Notes: a model not told the origin generated them from the sequence alone. A stretch of 64,000 nucleotides of DNA from Aromatoleum bremense (GCF_017894365.1 NZ_CP059467.1:1736001-1800000), one strand, 5' to 3'. Counted from the first letter of the stretch, positions 39,707 to 49,223 are shown. A program made the numbers and translations.

Positions 39707-40657
39707 TCAGCCTCCCAGACCCTGGCGCGGGTTGAACGCGAGCTCGCGCGCCATCCGCTCGTAGAACTGCCGCGCCGCTTCGGTGTCGGCTGGCGGCAGC
39801 ACGATGTCGAGGACGAGGTACAGGTCACCCGGCTCGGTCCCCGGAATGCCGCGCCCCTTCAGCCGCAGCTTGCGACCGTTCTGCGAGCCCGGCGGAATCC
39901 GCACCGAAACCGTGCCGGCTGGCGTCGGCACGTCCACCGACGCGCCGAGCGCCGCCTCCCACGGCGCGACCGGCACCGTCTCGAAGACGTCCCGACCGTC
40001 GACGCGGTAACGCGGGTGCGGGCGAAAATGGACTTCGAGAAACAGGTCGCCCGCCGGGCCGCCCCCGGCGCCCGGGCGTCCCTGTCCGGCGAGCCGGATC
40101 TGCTGGCCGTCGCGCACACCCTTCGGGATGCGCACCTGCAGCGTGCGCTCTCGCGTCGTCACATGGCCCTGCGGGTCGAGCTCGGGCGCCCGCAGCCGGA
40201 TCTCGCGCGTCGCACCGTGGAACGCGTCGTCGAGGTCGATGACGACCTTCGCATGGTGGTCCTCGCCGCGTGCGTGGAAGCCGCGCGAGTGGAACTGCGC
40301 GCCGCGACCGCCCTGCCCCATCTGGCCGAACAGGCTCGAGAAGAAATCGCTGAAGTCGCCCGCGTCGCCTCCCCTCCCGCCGCGCGTGAACTCGAAGCCG
40401 GCGTCCCAGTCCGGCGGCGGCCGGAAATCCTGGCCGGCGCGGAAGCCGCGGCCGAGCTGGTCGTACGCCGCGCGCTTTTCCGGATCGGACAGCACCGCGT
40501 TCGCCTCGTTGACCTCCTTCATGCGCAGCTCTGCGTCCGCCGCCTTGCTGACGTCGGGATGGTACTTGCGCGCGAGCTTGCGGTACGCGCGCTTGATCTC
40601 GTCGGCCGACGCATCGCGCCCGACGCCGAGCACCTGGTAGTAGTCCCTGAATTCCAT
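39707..40657 (-). CDS. cbpA: curved DNA-binding protein / DnaJ-like co-chaperone CbpA
   Basis: 316 residues starting [20 protein letters not shown]. The J domain carries the HPD motif (KYHPDVSK, about residue 33). A Gly/Phe-rich stretch ([14 protein letters not shown]) and the two beta-sandwich C-terminal domains ([21 protein letters not shown] and [20 protein letters not shown]) follow. The zinc-finger domain of DnaJ is absent, as in CbpA. It is divergent from the hsp20 cluster. I see no cbpM downstream, although cbpM usually follows. Confidence 0.9.
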   Translation of the reverse strand: MEFRDYYQVLGVGRDASADEIKRAYRKLARKYHPDVSKAADAELRMKEVNEANAVLSDPEKRAAYDQLGRGFRAGQDFRPPPDWDAGFEFTRGGRGGDAGDFSDFFSSLFGQMGQGGRGAQFHSRGFHARGEDHHAKVVIDLDDAFHGATREIRLRAPELDPQGHVTTRERTLQVRIPKGVRDGQQIRLAGQGRPGAGGGPAGDLFLEVHFRPHPRYRVDGRDVFETVPVAPWEAALGASVDVPTPAGTVSVRIPPGSQNGRKLRLKGRGIPGTEPGDLYLVLDIVLPPADTEAARQFYERMARELAFNPRQGLGG

Positions 40658-40746
40658 GCGTTCCGATCTCCCAGATCATTTTCTGCGTGGCAATCGCCCC
40701 GCATATTGACTACAAGATAGGGGTGCCGGCACGGCTTGAAAAGGCT

Positions 40747-40774
40747 CTTGAACTCCGTCGCTCCGAACTCATAT
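40747..40774 (+). promoter_or_regulatory. candidate sigma-32 promoter of hsp20 cluster
   Basis: CTTGAA (40747-40752), a 15-bp spacer and CTCATAT (40768-40774) resemble the heat-shock consensus (CTTGAA, 13-15 bp, CCCCATnT). It lies about 90 bp upstream of the first hsp20 ATG. A second CTTGAA is at 40735. It fits the encoded functions but was not tested. Confidence 0.5.
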
Positions 40775-40864
40775 GGGGAGTGCAGGGCGACGGAGACGCC
40801 GCCCGGTTGCGGCGGATCGCAAAGTCCGCGACAAGTTGAACCTGGATGGATCAAGGAGGTTGCC

Positions 40865-41317
40865 ATGTATGAGTCGCTTCTGAACTTCCCCGGCGGACTG
40901 TTCGCCGATTTCGACCGCCTGCAGCGCGAATTGCAGCAGGCGTTCGGCGCAGTTGGCCAGCCGAGCAGCATCCGCGCCGTCGCGAGCGGCACCTTTCCCT
41001 CGATCAACGTCGGCAGCACGCCCGGCTCGGTCGAGATTTACGCGTTCGCTCCCGGCATCGACCCGTCGAAGCTCGACGTGCAGATCGACCGCGGCGTGCT
41101 GACGCTATCGGGCGAGCGCCCGAGCGCGCTGCCTTCGGGCGACGAGCGCCAGGCGGTGTATGCGTCCGAGCGCTTCTCCGGGCGCTTCCGGCGCACCGTG
41201 AGCCTGCCCGAGGACATCGACCCGGACCGCGTCACCGCGAACTATCGCGACGGCGTGCTGCACATCTCGGTTTCGCGGCGCGAATCGGCGCAGCCGAAGC
41301 GCGTCGAGATCAAGTAA
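40865..41317 (+). CDS. Hsp20/alpha-crystallin small heat-shock protein 1
   Basis: 150 residues from ATG 40865 (MYESLLNFPGGLFADFDRLQ), after a strong AAGGAGG. The alpha-crystallin domain (about 45-140) includes VEIYAFAPGIDPSKLDVQID, LTLSGERPS and the closing NYRDGVLHISVSRRES. It is an ATP-independent holdase. First of three hsp20 genes in a row (gaps 27 and 34 bp), all with clear ribosome sites. Confidence 0.92.
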   Translation: MYESLLNFPGGLFADFDRLQRELQQAFGAVGQPSSIRAVASGTFPSINVGSTPGSVEIYAFAPGIDPSKLDVQIDRGVLTLSGERPSALPSGDERQAVYASERFSGRFRRTVSLPEDIDPDRVTANYRDGVLHISVSRRESAQPKRVEIK

Positions 41318-41344
41318 GCGATCGAACGGACGGAGGACATTGAG

Positions 41345-41722
41345 ATGAACGACAAGCAGGAAGTCACGAAAGCGGAACGCCAGAGCGACACGCCCGCGCT
41401 GCTGCCACGCGTCGACGTCTTCGAGGACGGCACCGGCATCACGCTGCTCGCCGACCTGCCCGGTGTCGCGAAGGACAAGCTGACGCTGCGCGTCGAAGGC
41501 GACACGCTGCAGCTCGAAGGCGAGATTTCGCCGGAGACGCCCGCGAACATGGAAGCGGTCTATGCCGAGCTGCGCCTGCCGCGCTACCGCCGCGCCTTCA
41601 CACTGAGTTCGGAGCTCGACACGGACAAGGTCAACGCGCAGTTCAAGGATGGTGTGCTGACGCTGCGCATCCCGAAGCACGCTCACGCGCAGCCCCGCAA
41701 GATCGAGGTCAAGATCGTATGA
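41345..41722 (+). CDS. Hsp20/alpha-crystallin small heat-shock protein 2
   Basis: 125 residues (MNDKQEVTKAERQSDTPALL). A short N-terminal arm precedes the alpha-crystallin domain: GITLLADLPGVAKDKLTLRV, LQLEGEISPE and FKDGVLTLRIPKHAHA. It has the shortest arm of the three. Different arms probably give different oligomers and substrates. Confidence 0.9.
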   Translation: MNDKQEVTKAERQSDTPALLPRVDVFEDGTGITLLADLPGVAKDKLTLRVEGDTLQLEGEISPETPANMEAVYAELRLPRYRRAFTLSSELDTDKVNAQFKDGVLTLRIPKHAHAQPRKIEVKIV

Positions 41723-41756
41723 GCGCGGGCCGCGACGATCGACAGGAGGTGTCACG

Positions 41757-42263
41757 ATGAACAGGATGGCCGAGTTCAAGCACGGTCTCGAGGAGGCATG
41801 GCAGTCGGTCGCCGACGGATGGCGGCAGCTGCGCGATCGCGCTGCCGGCGCGCTGACGCATTTCGGCCCGGGAAAGGCCGCGTCCGCCGCCGACGCGCGC
41901 GCGCCAGAATCTGCCCAGTTCCCGGCGGCGACCTGGGCGCTGCTCGCCGGCGACGTTTTCGAGGACGACGACAAGCTCGTCGTGCGCGTCGAGGCGCCCG
42001 GCCTCGAGAAGGACGACTTCGACCTCGAGGTGCGCAGCGACGTGCTCATCGTTCGCGGCGAAAAGCGCTACGAGCACGAGGCGACCGAAGGCCGCTACCG
42101 CGTACGCCAGTGCGCATACGGCAGCTTCCACCGCGCGATCCCGCTGCCGTCGCCGGTCGAGGCCGGCGGCGCGAAGGCAACTTACCGCAACGGGGTGCTC
42201 AGGATCGAGCTGCCGAAGGCCGCCCGCGCGAAAACGCGGCGCATCGAGATCCGCAGCGGCTGA
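41757..42263 (+). CDS. Hsp20/alpha-crystallin small heat-shock protein 3
   Basis: 168 residues from ATG 41757, with GGAGG upstream. It has an extended, amphipathic N-terminal arm (FKHGLEEAWQSVADGWRQLR and an Ala-rich linker) before the crystallin domain (VVRVEAPGLEKDDFDLEVRS, VLIVRGEKRYEHEAT, YRNGVLRIELPKAAR). The arm is unusually long and helical compared with the first two, which suggests a different assembly or membrane contact. Confidence 0.88.
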   Translation: MNRMAEFKHGLEEAWQSVADGWRQLRDRAAGALTHFGPGKAASAADARAPESAQFPAATWALLAGDVFEDDDKLVVRVEAPGLEKDDFDLEVRSDVLIVRGEKRYEHEATEGRYRVRQCAYGSFHRAIPLPSPVEAGGAKATYRNGVLRIELPKAARAKTRRIEIRSG

Positions 42264-42324
42264 CGCGCACGGGCGGCGGGCCGGAGTACCATGCCCGCTG
42301 CCCGACACGCGACGGATCGAGCGG

Positions 42325-43962
42325 ATGGCACGCATTTACCCGGAGGGATGGCGACAGATGCCCGCGAGCGGCAGGCTCGCGCGTGAGCTCGACACGCTCG
42401 CGACGCTCGCCGCCGGCCTGCCGGACGACCACGCGGTCTATCACGGCGTGCATTGGACGCGTGTCGAGCGCGAGCATGCGCTGTTCGGCGCGATCGACTT
42501 CGTCGTCCTCGGGCCGACCGGGCGGCTGCTGCTGATCGAGCAAAAATCCGGCTTCCTCGACGAGACGCCGCAAGGACTCGTCAAGACCTACGCGAAGGAA
42601 AAGAGCCACGTCGGCGTGGCGATGGCGCGCAGCGCCGGGCAGTTGCGCGAACGCCTCGCCGCTTTCCTCAAGGGCCACCAGGCGGACGTCGAGACGCTGC
42701 TGTACTGTCCCGACTACACCGTCCGCCAGCCCGGCAGCGCCGGCGTCGATCCGGCACGGATCGTCGACGCCGGCCGGCGCGAACATCTCGCCGCGATCGT
42801 GCAGAGCCTGTTGCGCGAAGGGCCGCGCGACCGCGTCGTGCTCGACAACGTCCACCGCTTCCTCGCGGACCAGCTCGAACTCGTGCCGGACGTCAATGCG
42901 TTCATCGGCCAGGCCGAGGCGCTGTACACGCGGCTCGCCGGCGGCCTCGCCGAATGGGCGCGGCGCATCGACATGGAACCGTTCCGGCTGCGCGTGACCG
43001 GCACCGCCGGCAGCGGCAAGACGCAGCTCGCGATGGCGGTGTTGCGCGACGCGCTCGCAGCCGGACGCCGGCCGCTGTACGTCTGCTACAACCGCCCGCT
43101 CGCCGACCACATCGCGCTGATCGCGCCGTCCGGCGGCGTCGTCGCGACGTACCATCAGCTGTGCGACCGCGTGCTGCGCGCGCACGGGAAAGTGCCGGAC
43201 TTCTCGCAGCCGGACGCGTTCGCGCGTCTCGAACAGGCGTTCCGCGAACTCGAGCCCGGCGAGGACTGGCGGTTCGACGAGCTGATCGTCGACGAAGGCC
43301 AGGACTTCCGCGACGAGTGGCGCGACGCGCTGCTGCGCCTGCTGCGCCCCGGCGGGCGCGCGTGGTGGCTCGAAGATCCGCTGCAGAACCTCTACGGCCG
43401 ATCCGAGGCCGCGCTGCCGGGCTGGGTGCGCATCACGAGCGAGCGCAATTACCGCAGCCCGTCGGACATCATCGATACGCTGAACCGCGCGCTGCCGCTG
43501 CCGCACGCGCTCGAAGCCGCCAGCCCGCTCGGCGGCTCGGGGGTCGAGATCCTGACGTGGAAAGACGAGACCGCGCTCGTCGAGCAGACCAAGCGCGCGA
43601 TAACCCGCGCGATCGGCCTCGGCTTTCGCCGCGGCATGATCGCGACGCTCACGTTCCGCGGTCGCGAGCACTCGCTGTTCACGCCATACGAGCGGCTCGG
43701 CGCCCACCGCCTGAAAGCTTTCACCGGCAGCTACGACCTGCTCGGCAACCCGGTCTACTCGGAAGGCGACTTCCTGATCGACTCGGTGTACCGCTTCAAG
43801 GGCCAGGCCGCGCCGTGCGTGATCTTCACCGAGATCGACTTCGACGCGCTCGACGAACTGACGGTGCGCAAGCTCTTCGTCGGCGCGACGCGGGCGAGCA
43901 TGAAGCTGATCCTGGTCACGTCGGAGAGGGCAGCGCGGCTGCTCGCGCAGCGGACGGAGTGA
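42325..43962 (+). CDS. NERD-domain SF1 helicase
   Basis: 545 residues starting MARIYPEGWRQMPASGRLAR. The N-terminal NERD nuclease-related domain (about 15-150: FVVLGPTGRLLLIEQKSGF has the D...EQK catalytic pattern) joins a UvrD-like helicase: Walker A TGTAGSGKTQLAM, motif II LIVDEGQDFRDEW, motif VI VGATRASMKLILV. NERD helicases are poorly characterised; some occur in defence islands. It is 61 bp after the hsp20 genes and 109 bp before hsdM, so its allegiance is unclear. Confidence 0.8.
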   Translation: MARIYPEGWRQMPASGRLARELDTLATLAAGLPDDHAVYHGVHWTRVEREHALFGAIDFVVLGPTGRLLLIEQKSGFLDETPQGLVKTYAKEKSHVGVAMARSAGQLRERLAAFLKGHQADVETLLYCPDYTVRQPGSAGVDPARIVDAGRREHLAAIVQSLLREGPRDRVVLDNVHRFLADQLELVPDVNAFIGQAEALYTRLAGGLAEWARRIDMEPFRLRVTGTAGSGKTQLAMAVLRDALAAGRRPLYVCYNRPLADHIALIAPSGGVVATYHQLCDRVLRAHGKVPDFSQPDAFARLEQAFRELEPGEDWRFDELIVDEGQDFRDEWRDALLRLLRPGGRAWWLEDPLQNLYGRSEAALPGWVRITSERNYRSPSDIIDTLNRALPLPHALEAASPLGGSGVEILTWKDETALVEQTKRAITRAIGLGFRRGMIATLTFRGREHSLFTPYERLGAHRLKAFTGSYDLLGNPVYSEGDFLIDSVYRFKGQAAPCVIFTEIDFDALDELTVRKLFVGATRASMKLILVTSERAARLLAQRTE

Positions 43963-44071
43963 CCCTGGCCCGGCCGCCATCAACCCGTCCGACGGGCGCT
44001 CCACGCGCGCGATCTCGCAGTATCCTTGCGGGCGCGCCGAAGGGCTCGCGACCACAAATCGATAGAACGTC

Positions 44072-46486
44072 ATGGCCATCAAGAAATCCGAGCTTTACTC
44101 TTCCCTGTGGGCGTCCTGCGACGAGCTGCGCGGCGGCATGGATGCCAGCCAGTACAAGGACTATGTGCTGGTGATGCTGTTCATCAAGTACGTCAGCGAC
44201 AAGTACGCCGAAGTCCCCTTCGCGCCGATCCAGATCCCGCCCGGCGCGTCATTCCGCGACATGGTCGCGCTCAAAGGGCAGGCCGACATCGGCGACCAGA
44301 TCAACAAGAAGATCATTGCCCCGCTCGCGAACGCCAACAAGCTCGCCGACATGCCGGACTTCAACGATGCCGCCAAGCTCGGCAGCGGCAAGGAGATGGT
44401 CGATCGGCTCACCAACCTGATCGCCATCTTCGAGAACAAGGCGCTGGATTTCTCGAAGAACCGCGCCGACGGCGACGACATCCTCGGCGACGCCTACGAA
44501 TACCTGATGCGCCACTTCGCCACCGAAAGCGGCAAGAGCAAGGGCCAGTTCTACACCCCGGCCGAAGTCAGCCGCATCATGGCCAAGATCATCGGCATCG
44601 GCGGCGCCGGCACGACCAACGACACCACCGTGTACGACCCGACCTGCGGCTCGGGCTCGCTGCTGCTGAAAGTGGGCGACGCCGCCAAGGCCGACGTCAC
44701 GCTCTACGGCCAGGAGAAGGATGCGGCGACCAGCGGCCTGGCGCGCATGAACATGATCCTGCACGACAACCCCGGCGCGCTGATCATGCAGGGCAACACC
44801 CTGGCCGATCCCAAGTTCAAGGATGGCGAAGCGCTCAAGACCTTCGACTACGTCGTCGCCAATCCGCCGTTTTCCGACAAGCGCTGGGGCACGGGACTCG
44901 ATCCGCTGCACGACCCCTTCGGCCGCTTCCAGACCTTCGGTGCGCCGCCGGCCAAGCAGGGCGACTATGCCTACCTGCTGCACATCGTCCGTTCGCTCAA
45001 GAGCACCGGCAAGGGCGCCTGCATCCTGCCCCATGGCGTGCTGTTCCGCGGCAACGCCGAGGCCGACATCCGCCGCAACCTGGTCAGGCGCGGCTACCTC
45101 AAGGGCATCATCGGCCTGCCGGCCAACCTCTTCTATGGCACCGGCATTCCCGCCTGCATCGTCGTGATCGACAAGGAAGATGCCCAGGCCAGGCGCGGCA
45201 TCTTCATGGTCGACGCGAGCGGCGGCTACATCAAGGATGGCCCCAAGAACCGCCTGCGTGAGCAGGACATCCACAAGATCGTGGATGTGTTTACGCGCCA
45301 GGACGGCAGCGACCCCAAGTACGCGCGCATGGTCGGCCTGGCCGAGATCGAGAAGAACGACTACAACCTCAACCTGCCGCGCTACATCGACAGCAGCGAA
45401 GCCGAAGACCGGCAGGACATCGAAGGCCACCTGAAGGGCGGCATCCCGGTCGCGGACGTCGAAGCGCTGTCGCGCTACTGGGCGGTCTGCCCGCGGCTCA
45501 AGGCGAGCTTGTTCAAGGCTCGACGCCCGGGCTACCTCGACCTCGCGGTGGAGAAATCCGCCATCAAGTCCACCATCCACGGCCATGCCGAGTTCGCGGC
45601 CTTCATGGCCGGCATCGATGTGCACTTCGCGACGTGGTGCGCGCAAAGCGCCGCCGTGCTCAAGACCCTGGAGCCGGGCTTTCACCCGAAAGACCTGATC
45701 GAAGAGATGTCGGAGAGCCTGCTCTACGCGTTCGCCGACCGACCGCTGCTCGACCCCTACGACATCTACCAGCACCTGCTGGACTACTGGGCCGAGACCA
45801 TGCAGGACGACTGTTACCTGATCGCCGCCGACGGCTGGCGGGCGGAAACTTACCGCGTGATCGAGACCGACAAGAAAGGCAAGCAGAAGGACAAGGGCTG
45901 GGCCTGCGACCTCGTGCCCAAGCGCTACCTCGTCGCCCGCTACTTCGCCGCCGAGCAGGTTGCAATCGAGCAACTGGGCGCCGACCTCGAAGCGGCTGCC
46001 GCCGAGCTCGCCGAACTCGAAGAGGAACACGGCGGCGAGGACGGCGTGTTCGCCGGCTTCGACAAGATCAACGCCGCCGGCGTCAAGGAACGCATCAGGG
46101 AAATCGGGAAACTGGGCGGCAAGGACGCCGACGCCGCCGACGAACTCGCCGTGCTCGAGCAATGGCTGCAACTCGCGGCGAACGAGGCCGCGCTCAAGAA
46201 GCGCCTCAGGGACGCCGAGGCCGAGCTCGATGCGCTGGCCTACGCCCACTATCCCAGGCTCGGCGAGGCCGAGATCAAGAGCTTCGTGGTCGATGACAAA
46301 TGGCTGGCCGCGCTGGATGCAGCGATTCACGGCGAGATGGATCGCGTCAGCCAGTCGCTGACCCGGCGCGTCAAGGAACTCGCCGAACGCTATGAGACGC
46401 CGCTGCCGCAGATGGCCGGGCGCGTCGCGGAACTGGAAGCCCGTGTGGGCCGCCACCTCGAGAAAATGGGGTTCGCATGGAAGTGA
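44072..46486 (+). CDS. hsdM: type I restriction-modification methyltransferase HsdM
   Basis: 804 residues starting MAIKKSELYSSLWASCDELR. The N-terminal HsdM bundle is followed by motif I DPTCGSGSLLLKV (SAM binding) and motif IV VVANPPFSDKRWG (adenine N6 methylation). A long C-terminal extension (about 560-800), rich in acidic coiled coil (LEAAAAELAELEEEHGGEDG), makes it much larger than E. coli HsdM (529), as in the subgroup with such tails. It methylates the site read by HsdS and supports HsdR cleavage. Its 3' end overlaps hsdS. Confidence 0.92.
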   Translation: MAIKKSELYSSLWASCDELRGGMDASQYKDYVLVMLFIKYVSDKYAEVPFAPIQIPPGASFRDMVALKGQADIGDQINKKIIAPLANANKLADMPDFNDAAKLGSGKEMVDRLTNLIAIFENKALDFSKNRADGDDILGDAYEYLMRHFATESGKSKGQFYTPAEVSRIMAKIIGIGGAGTTNDTTVYDPTCGSGSLLLKVGDAAKADVTLYGQEKDAATSGLARMNMILHDNPGALIMQGNTLADPKFKDGEALKTFDYVVANPPFSDKRWGTGLDPLHDPFGRFQTFGAPPAKQGDYAYLLHIVRSLKSTGKGACILPHGVLFRGNAEADIRRNLVRRGYLKGIIGLPANLFYGTGIPACIVVIDKEDAQARRGIFMVDASGGYIKDGPKNRLREQDIHKIVDVFTRQDGSDPKYARMVGLAEIEKNDYNLNLPRYIDSSEAEDRQDIEGHLKGGIPVADVEALSRYWAVCPRLKASLFKARRPGYLDLAVEKSAIKSTIHGHAEFAAFMAGIDVHFATWCAQSAAVLKTLEPGFHPKDLIEEMSESLLYAFADRPLLDPYDIYQHLLDYWAETMQDDCYLIAADGWRAETYRVIETDKKGKQKDKGWACDLVPKRYLVARYFAAEQVAIEQLGADLEAAAAELAELEEEHGGEDGVFAGFDKINAAGVKERIREIGKLGGKDADAADELAVLEQWLQLAANEAALKKRLRDAEAELDALAYAHYPRLGEAEIKSFVVDDKWLAALDAAIHGEMDRVSQSLTRRVKELAERYETPLPQMAGRVAELEARVGRHLEKMGFAWK

Positions 46487-47727
46487 TGGAACCCAGCGCC
46501 AAATATTTGGCGAAGCCTGCCTACAAGCAGACTGAGGTGGGGGTGATTCCCGAGGAATGGGAAGTGAAAACCATTGGTGAATCCTTGCGGTTAATCAATG
46601 GCCGCGCATTTCGGCCAGATGAATGGCAACAAAGTGGCCTGCCAATCATCCGGATTCAGAATTTGAACGATACGGAATCCGCCTTCAACTATTTCGCCGG
46701 TCCAATAGAAGAACGACATCGAATTGAGCCTGGAGACCTGCTTTTTGCTTGGTCGGGCACAACAGGAACATCCTTCGGAGCCCGTCTTTGGGGTGGTCCG
46801 ACTGGGGTACTAAATCAGCACATATTCAAGGTAGTTCCGAATCTCAAAAACTTGACAATGAGCTATGCGTTTCTCGTACTTCGCAAGGTTCAGGAGCAGA
46901 TTGAAAAACAGGCGCACGGCTTTAAGGCATCGTTCGTACATGTCAAGAAGTCCGATTTGGTGGGTGTGCTCCTTCCGGTTCCCCCCTCTAAGGCCGAACA
47001 ACAAGCCATCGCCGAAGCCCTGAGCGATGCGGATGCGCTGATCGAATCGCTGGAACAACTGCTCGCCAAGAAGCGCCAGATCAAGCAAGGCGCGATGCAG
47101 GAACTGCTCACCGGCCAAAAGCGCCTGCCGGGGTTTGCGGGAGGGTGGGCGGTGAAGCGGTTGGGGGAACTTGCGAGCATCCAGCGCGGGGCATCTCCAC
47201 GCCCTATCGACAGCCCAGTTTGGTTCGATGAAAACTCGTCAGTGGGCTGGGTGAGAATTTCCGATGTAACACAGGCCGGCATGCACCTCACGGAAACCAC
47301 CCAGCGTTTGTCGGCTCAAGGAATTCAGCATAGTCGTCCCGTTGCTAAAGACAGTCTGATCATGAGCATCTGCGCGACGGTAGGTCGACCAATCATTACG
47401 AAAATCGACACCTGCATTCACGATGGCTTCGTCGTGTTTGACAAGCTCTTGGCCGATCAGAAATTCTTGTACTACATGCTGAGTTCCATAGAAGACGATT
47501 GGTCGCGCCATGGTCAGACGGGGTCGCAGATGAACCTCAACACTGGGCTGATCAATTCCACTGCAGTGCCCATGCCGCCAACCGTTGAAGAACAAACCGC
47601 CATTGCCACCGTCCTCTCCGACATGGATGCCGAGATCGCCGCGCTCGAAACCAAGCTCGCCAAGGCCCGCAGCCTCAAGCAGGGCATGATGCAGGAATTG
47701 CTGACGGGGAGAATTCGCTTGGTATGA
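46477..47727 (+). CDS. hsdS: type I restriction-modification specificity subunit HsdS
   Basis: 416 residues from ATG 46477; ATG 46486, which overlaps the hsdM stop (TGATG), is also possible. Two target-recognition domains, each opening with the family pattern (IPEEWEVKTIGESLRLINGR and GWAVKRLGELASIQRGASPR), are separated by helical conserved regions with near-identical text: ALSDADALIESLEQLLAKKR and VLSDMDAEIAALETKLAKAR. These set the bipartite DNA target. Local GC is clearly lower (46500-47000 and 47160-47580) than in hsdM or hsdR, as expected for frequently exchanged recognition domains. Confidence 0.92.
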   Translation: MEVMEPSAKYLAKPAYKQTEVGVIPEEWEVKTIGESLRLINGRAFRPDEWQQSGLPIIRIQNLNDTESAFNYFAGPIEERHRIEPGDLLFAWSGTTGTSFGARLWGGPTGVLNQHIFKVVPNLKNLTMSYAFLVLRKVQEQIEKQAHGFKASFVHVKKSDLVGVLLPVPPSKAEQQAIAEALSDADALIESLEQLLAKKRQIKQGAMQELLTGQKRLPGFAGGWAVKRLGELASIQRGASPRPIDSPVWFDENSSVGWVRISDVTQAGMHLTETTQRLSAQGIQHSRPVAKDSLIMSICATVGRPIITKIDTCIHDGFVVFDKLLADQKFLYYMLSSIEDDWSRHGQTGSQMNLNTGLINSTAVPMPPTVEEQTAIATVLSDMDAEIAALETKLAKARSLKQGMMQELLTGRIRLV

Positions 47728-49223
47728 AGGAGAACCAGCACATCGAGTGGAAGGAGTCCTGGCGCGACGAATACCTGAAATGGATCTGCGGCTTCGCCAA
47801 CGCCGAAGGCGGCGTGCTGGTGATCGGGCGCGACGACAAGGGCATGGCGGTCGGCGTCAAGGAGGCGAAGAAACTGCTCGAAGACATCCCGAACAAGGTG
47901 CGCGACGTGCTGGGCATCATGGTCGATGTGAACCTGCTGGTGGAGGCGGGCAAGGAGTTGATCGAAATCCGCGTCGATCCCTACCCGAGCCCGGTCAGCT
48001 ACAAGGGCGAGTATCACTACCGCAGCGGCAGCACGAAGCAGGAGTTGAAGGGTGCGGCCTTGAGTCGCTTCCTGATGCGCAAGCAGGGCCTGCATTGGGA
48101 TGGGGTGCCGCTGCCCGGCCTGTCGCTCGACGATTGCCAGGCTTCTGCGCTGCAATGGTTCAGAGGCAAGGCTGCCAAGAGCGGGCGGGTGGATGAGGCC
48201 GTGCTTTCTGACACCGACGCGGCGCTGCTGGCCAGCTTGCAGCTGCAGGAAGGCGCGTATCTGAAACGGGCAACCGCGCTGTTGTTCGGCCGGCAGCCGG
48301 AGCGTTTTGTGCTTGGCGCCTGGATCAAGATCGGCTTTTTCGTCACCGATGACGACCTGCGTTATCAGGACGAAATCCACGGCGACCTGTTTGCGCAAGT
48401 GGAAAAGACGCTGGAGCTTCTGCACACCAAGTACCTGAAGGCCTATATCAGCTACGAGGGCTTGCAGCGTCTGGAGACTTTCCTGTTTCCCCGGCAGGCC
48501 TTGCGCGAGGCGCTGCTCAATGCCGTGATCCACAAGGACTACAGCAGCGGCATCCCGATCCAGATCAGCGTGTATGAACATCAGATCGTGATCTGGAATT
48601 CGGGCCAGTTGCCCGAGCGCTGGACACTGGACAAGCTGCTGGGGAAGCACCCGTCCAATCCGTTCAACCCCTTGCTGGCATCGGCCTTTTTTCGCGCGGG
48701 TTATATCGAGTCCTGGGGCCGTGGCATCGAGAAAATCGCCAGCGAATGTCGCGCGCACGGCATCGATCCTCCAAACTATGATTTCGACATGTCCGGCCTG
48801 ATGCTGACCTTTCGGGCGAATCCGGCACATTTGGCGGCGGCTTTGGGCGACCATACGGCGAAGGCGCTGTTGGAGCAGACCGGGGAAGCCACCGGGAAAG
48901 TTGTGACTGGGTCGGTAACTGGGTCGGTAACTGGGTCGGTAACTAGGTCGGTGACTGGGTCGGTGACTGGGTCGGCGGGTGATTCCCTGCATCGCGTGGT
49001 CCTGGCGATTGGTACTGCCGCCCTCGCGCCTTCGGAAATCCAGCATCGGCTGGGGCTCAGGCACCGGCCAACATTCCGCGAGAATTACCTGCGTCCGGCC
49101 TTGCAGCAAGGTTTGATCGAAATGACCCTGCCCGATAAACCTGGCAGCCGCTTGCAGCAATATCGACTAACAGACGCCGGCAAAGCCTTGTGGGCGGGCT
49201 TGACGCAGAAGGAACGGTCATGA
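47724..49223 (+). CDS. AlbA_2/Schlafen-type ATP-binding protein in R-M operon
   Basis: 499 residues; ATG 47724 overlaps the hsdS stop (ATGA). The N-terminal AlbA_2 (Schlafen-like DNA/RNA-binding) domain is IEWKESWRDEYLKWICGFAN, then GGVLVIGRDDKG. A GHKL-like ATP-binding region follows: REALLNAVIHKDYS, VIWNSGQLPE and ESWGRGIEKI. The C-terminus is a winged helix (APSEIQHRLGLRHRP). Six VTGS-type repeats (residues 394-417) link the last two. Such proteins often sit inside type I R-M operons; their role is unproven, perhaps regulation of restriction or a separate defence function. Confidence 0.8.
   Translation: MKENQHIEWKESWRDEYLKWICGFANAEGGVLVIGRDDKGMAVGVKEAKKLLEDIPNKVRDVLGIMVDVNLLVEAGKELIEIRVDPYPSPVSYKGEYHYRSGSTKQELKGAALSRFLMRKQGLHWDGVPLPGLSLDDCQASALQWFRGKAAKSGRVDEAVLSDTDAALLASLQLQEGAYLKRATALLFGRQPERFVLGAWIKIGFFVTDDDLRYQDEIHGDLFAQVEKTLELLHTKYLKAYISYEGLQRLETFLFPRQALREALLNAVIHKDYSSGIPIQISVYEHQIVIWNSGQLPERWTLDKLLGKHPSNPFNPLLASAFFRAGYIESWGRGIEKIASECRAHGIDPPNYDFDMSGLMLTFRANPAHLAAALGDHTAKALLEQTGEATGKVVTGSVTGSVTGSVTRSVTGSVTGSAGDSLHRVVLAIGTAALAPSEIQHRLGLRHRPTFRENYLRPALQQGLIEMTLPDKPGSRLQQYRLTDAGKALWAGLTQKERS
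48903..48974 (+). repeat. 12-bp tandem repeat, six units
   Basis: Units of GTRACTGGGTCG at 48903, 48915, 48927, 48939, 48951 and 48963; the fourth reads GTAACTAGGTCG. Each unit encodes VTGS (once VTRS) in the linker of the AlbA_2-type protein. The near-identical units favour slippage; any change in copy number keeps the frame and alters only linker length. Confidence 0.9.

Noticed and set aside
48903..48974. CRISPR-like array
   Set aside because: The units are 12 bp, contiguous, without spacers and encode VTGS in frame; it is a coding tandem repeat.
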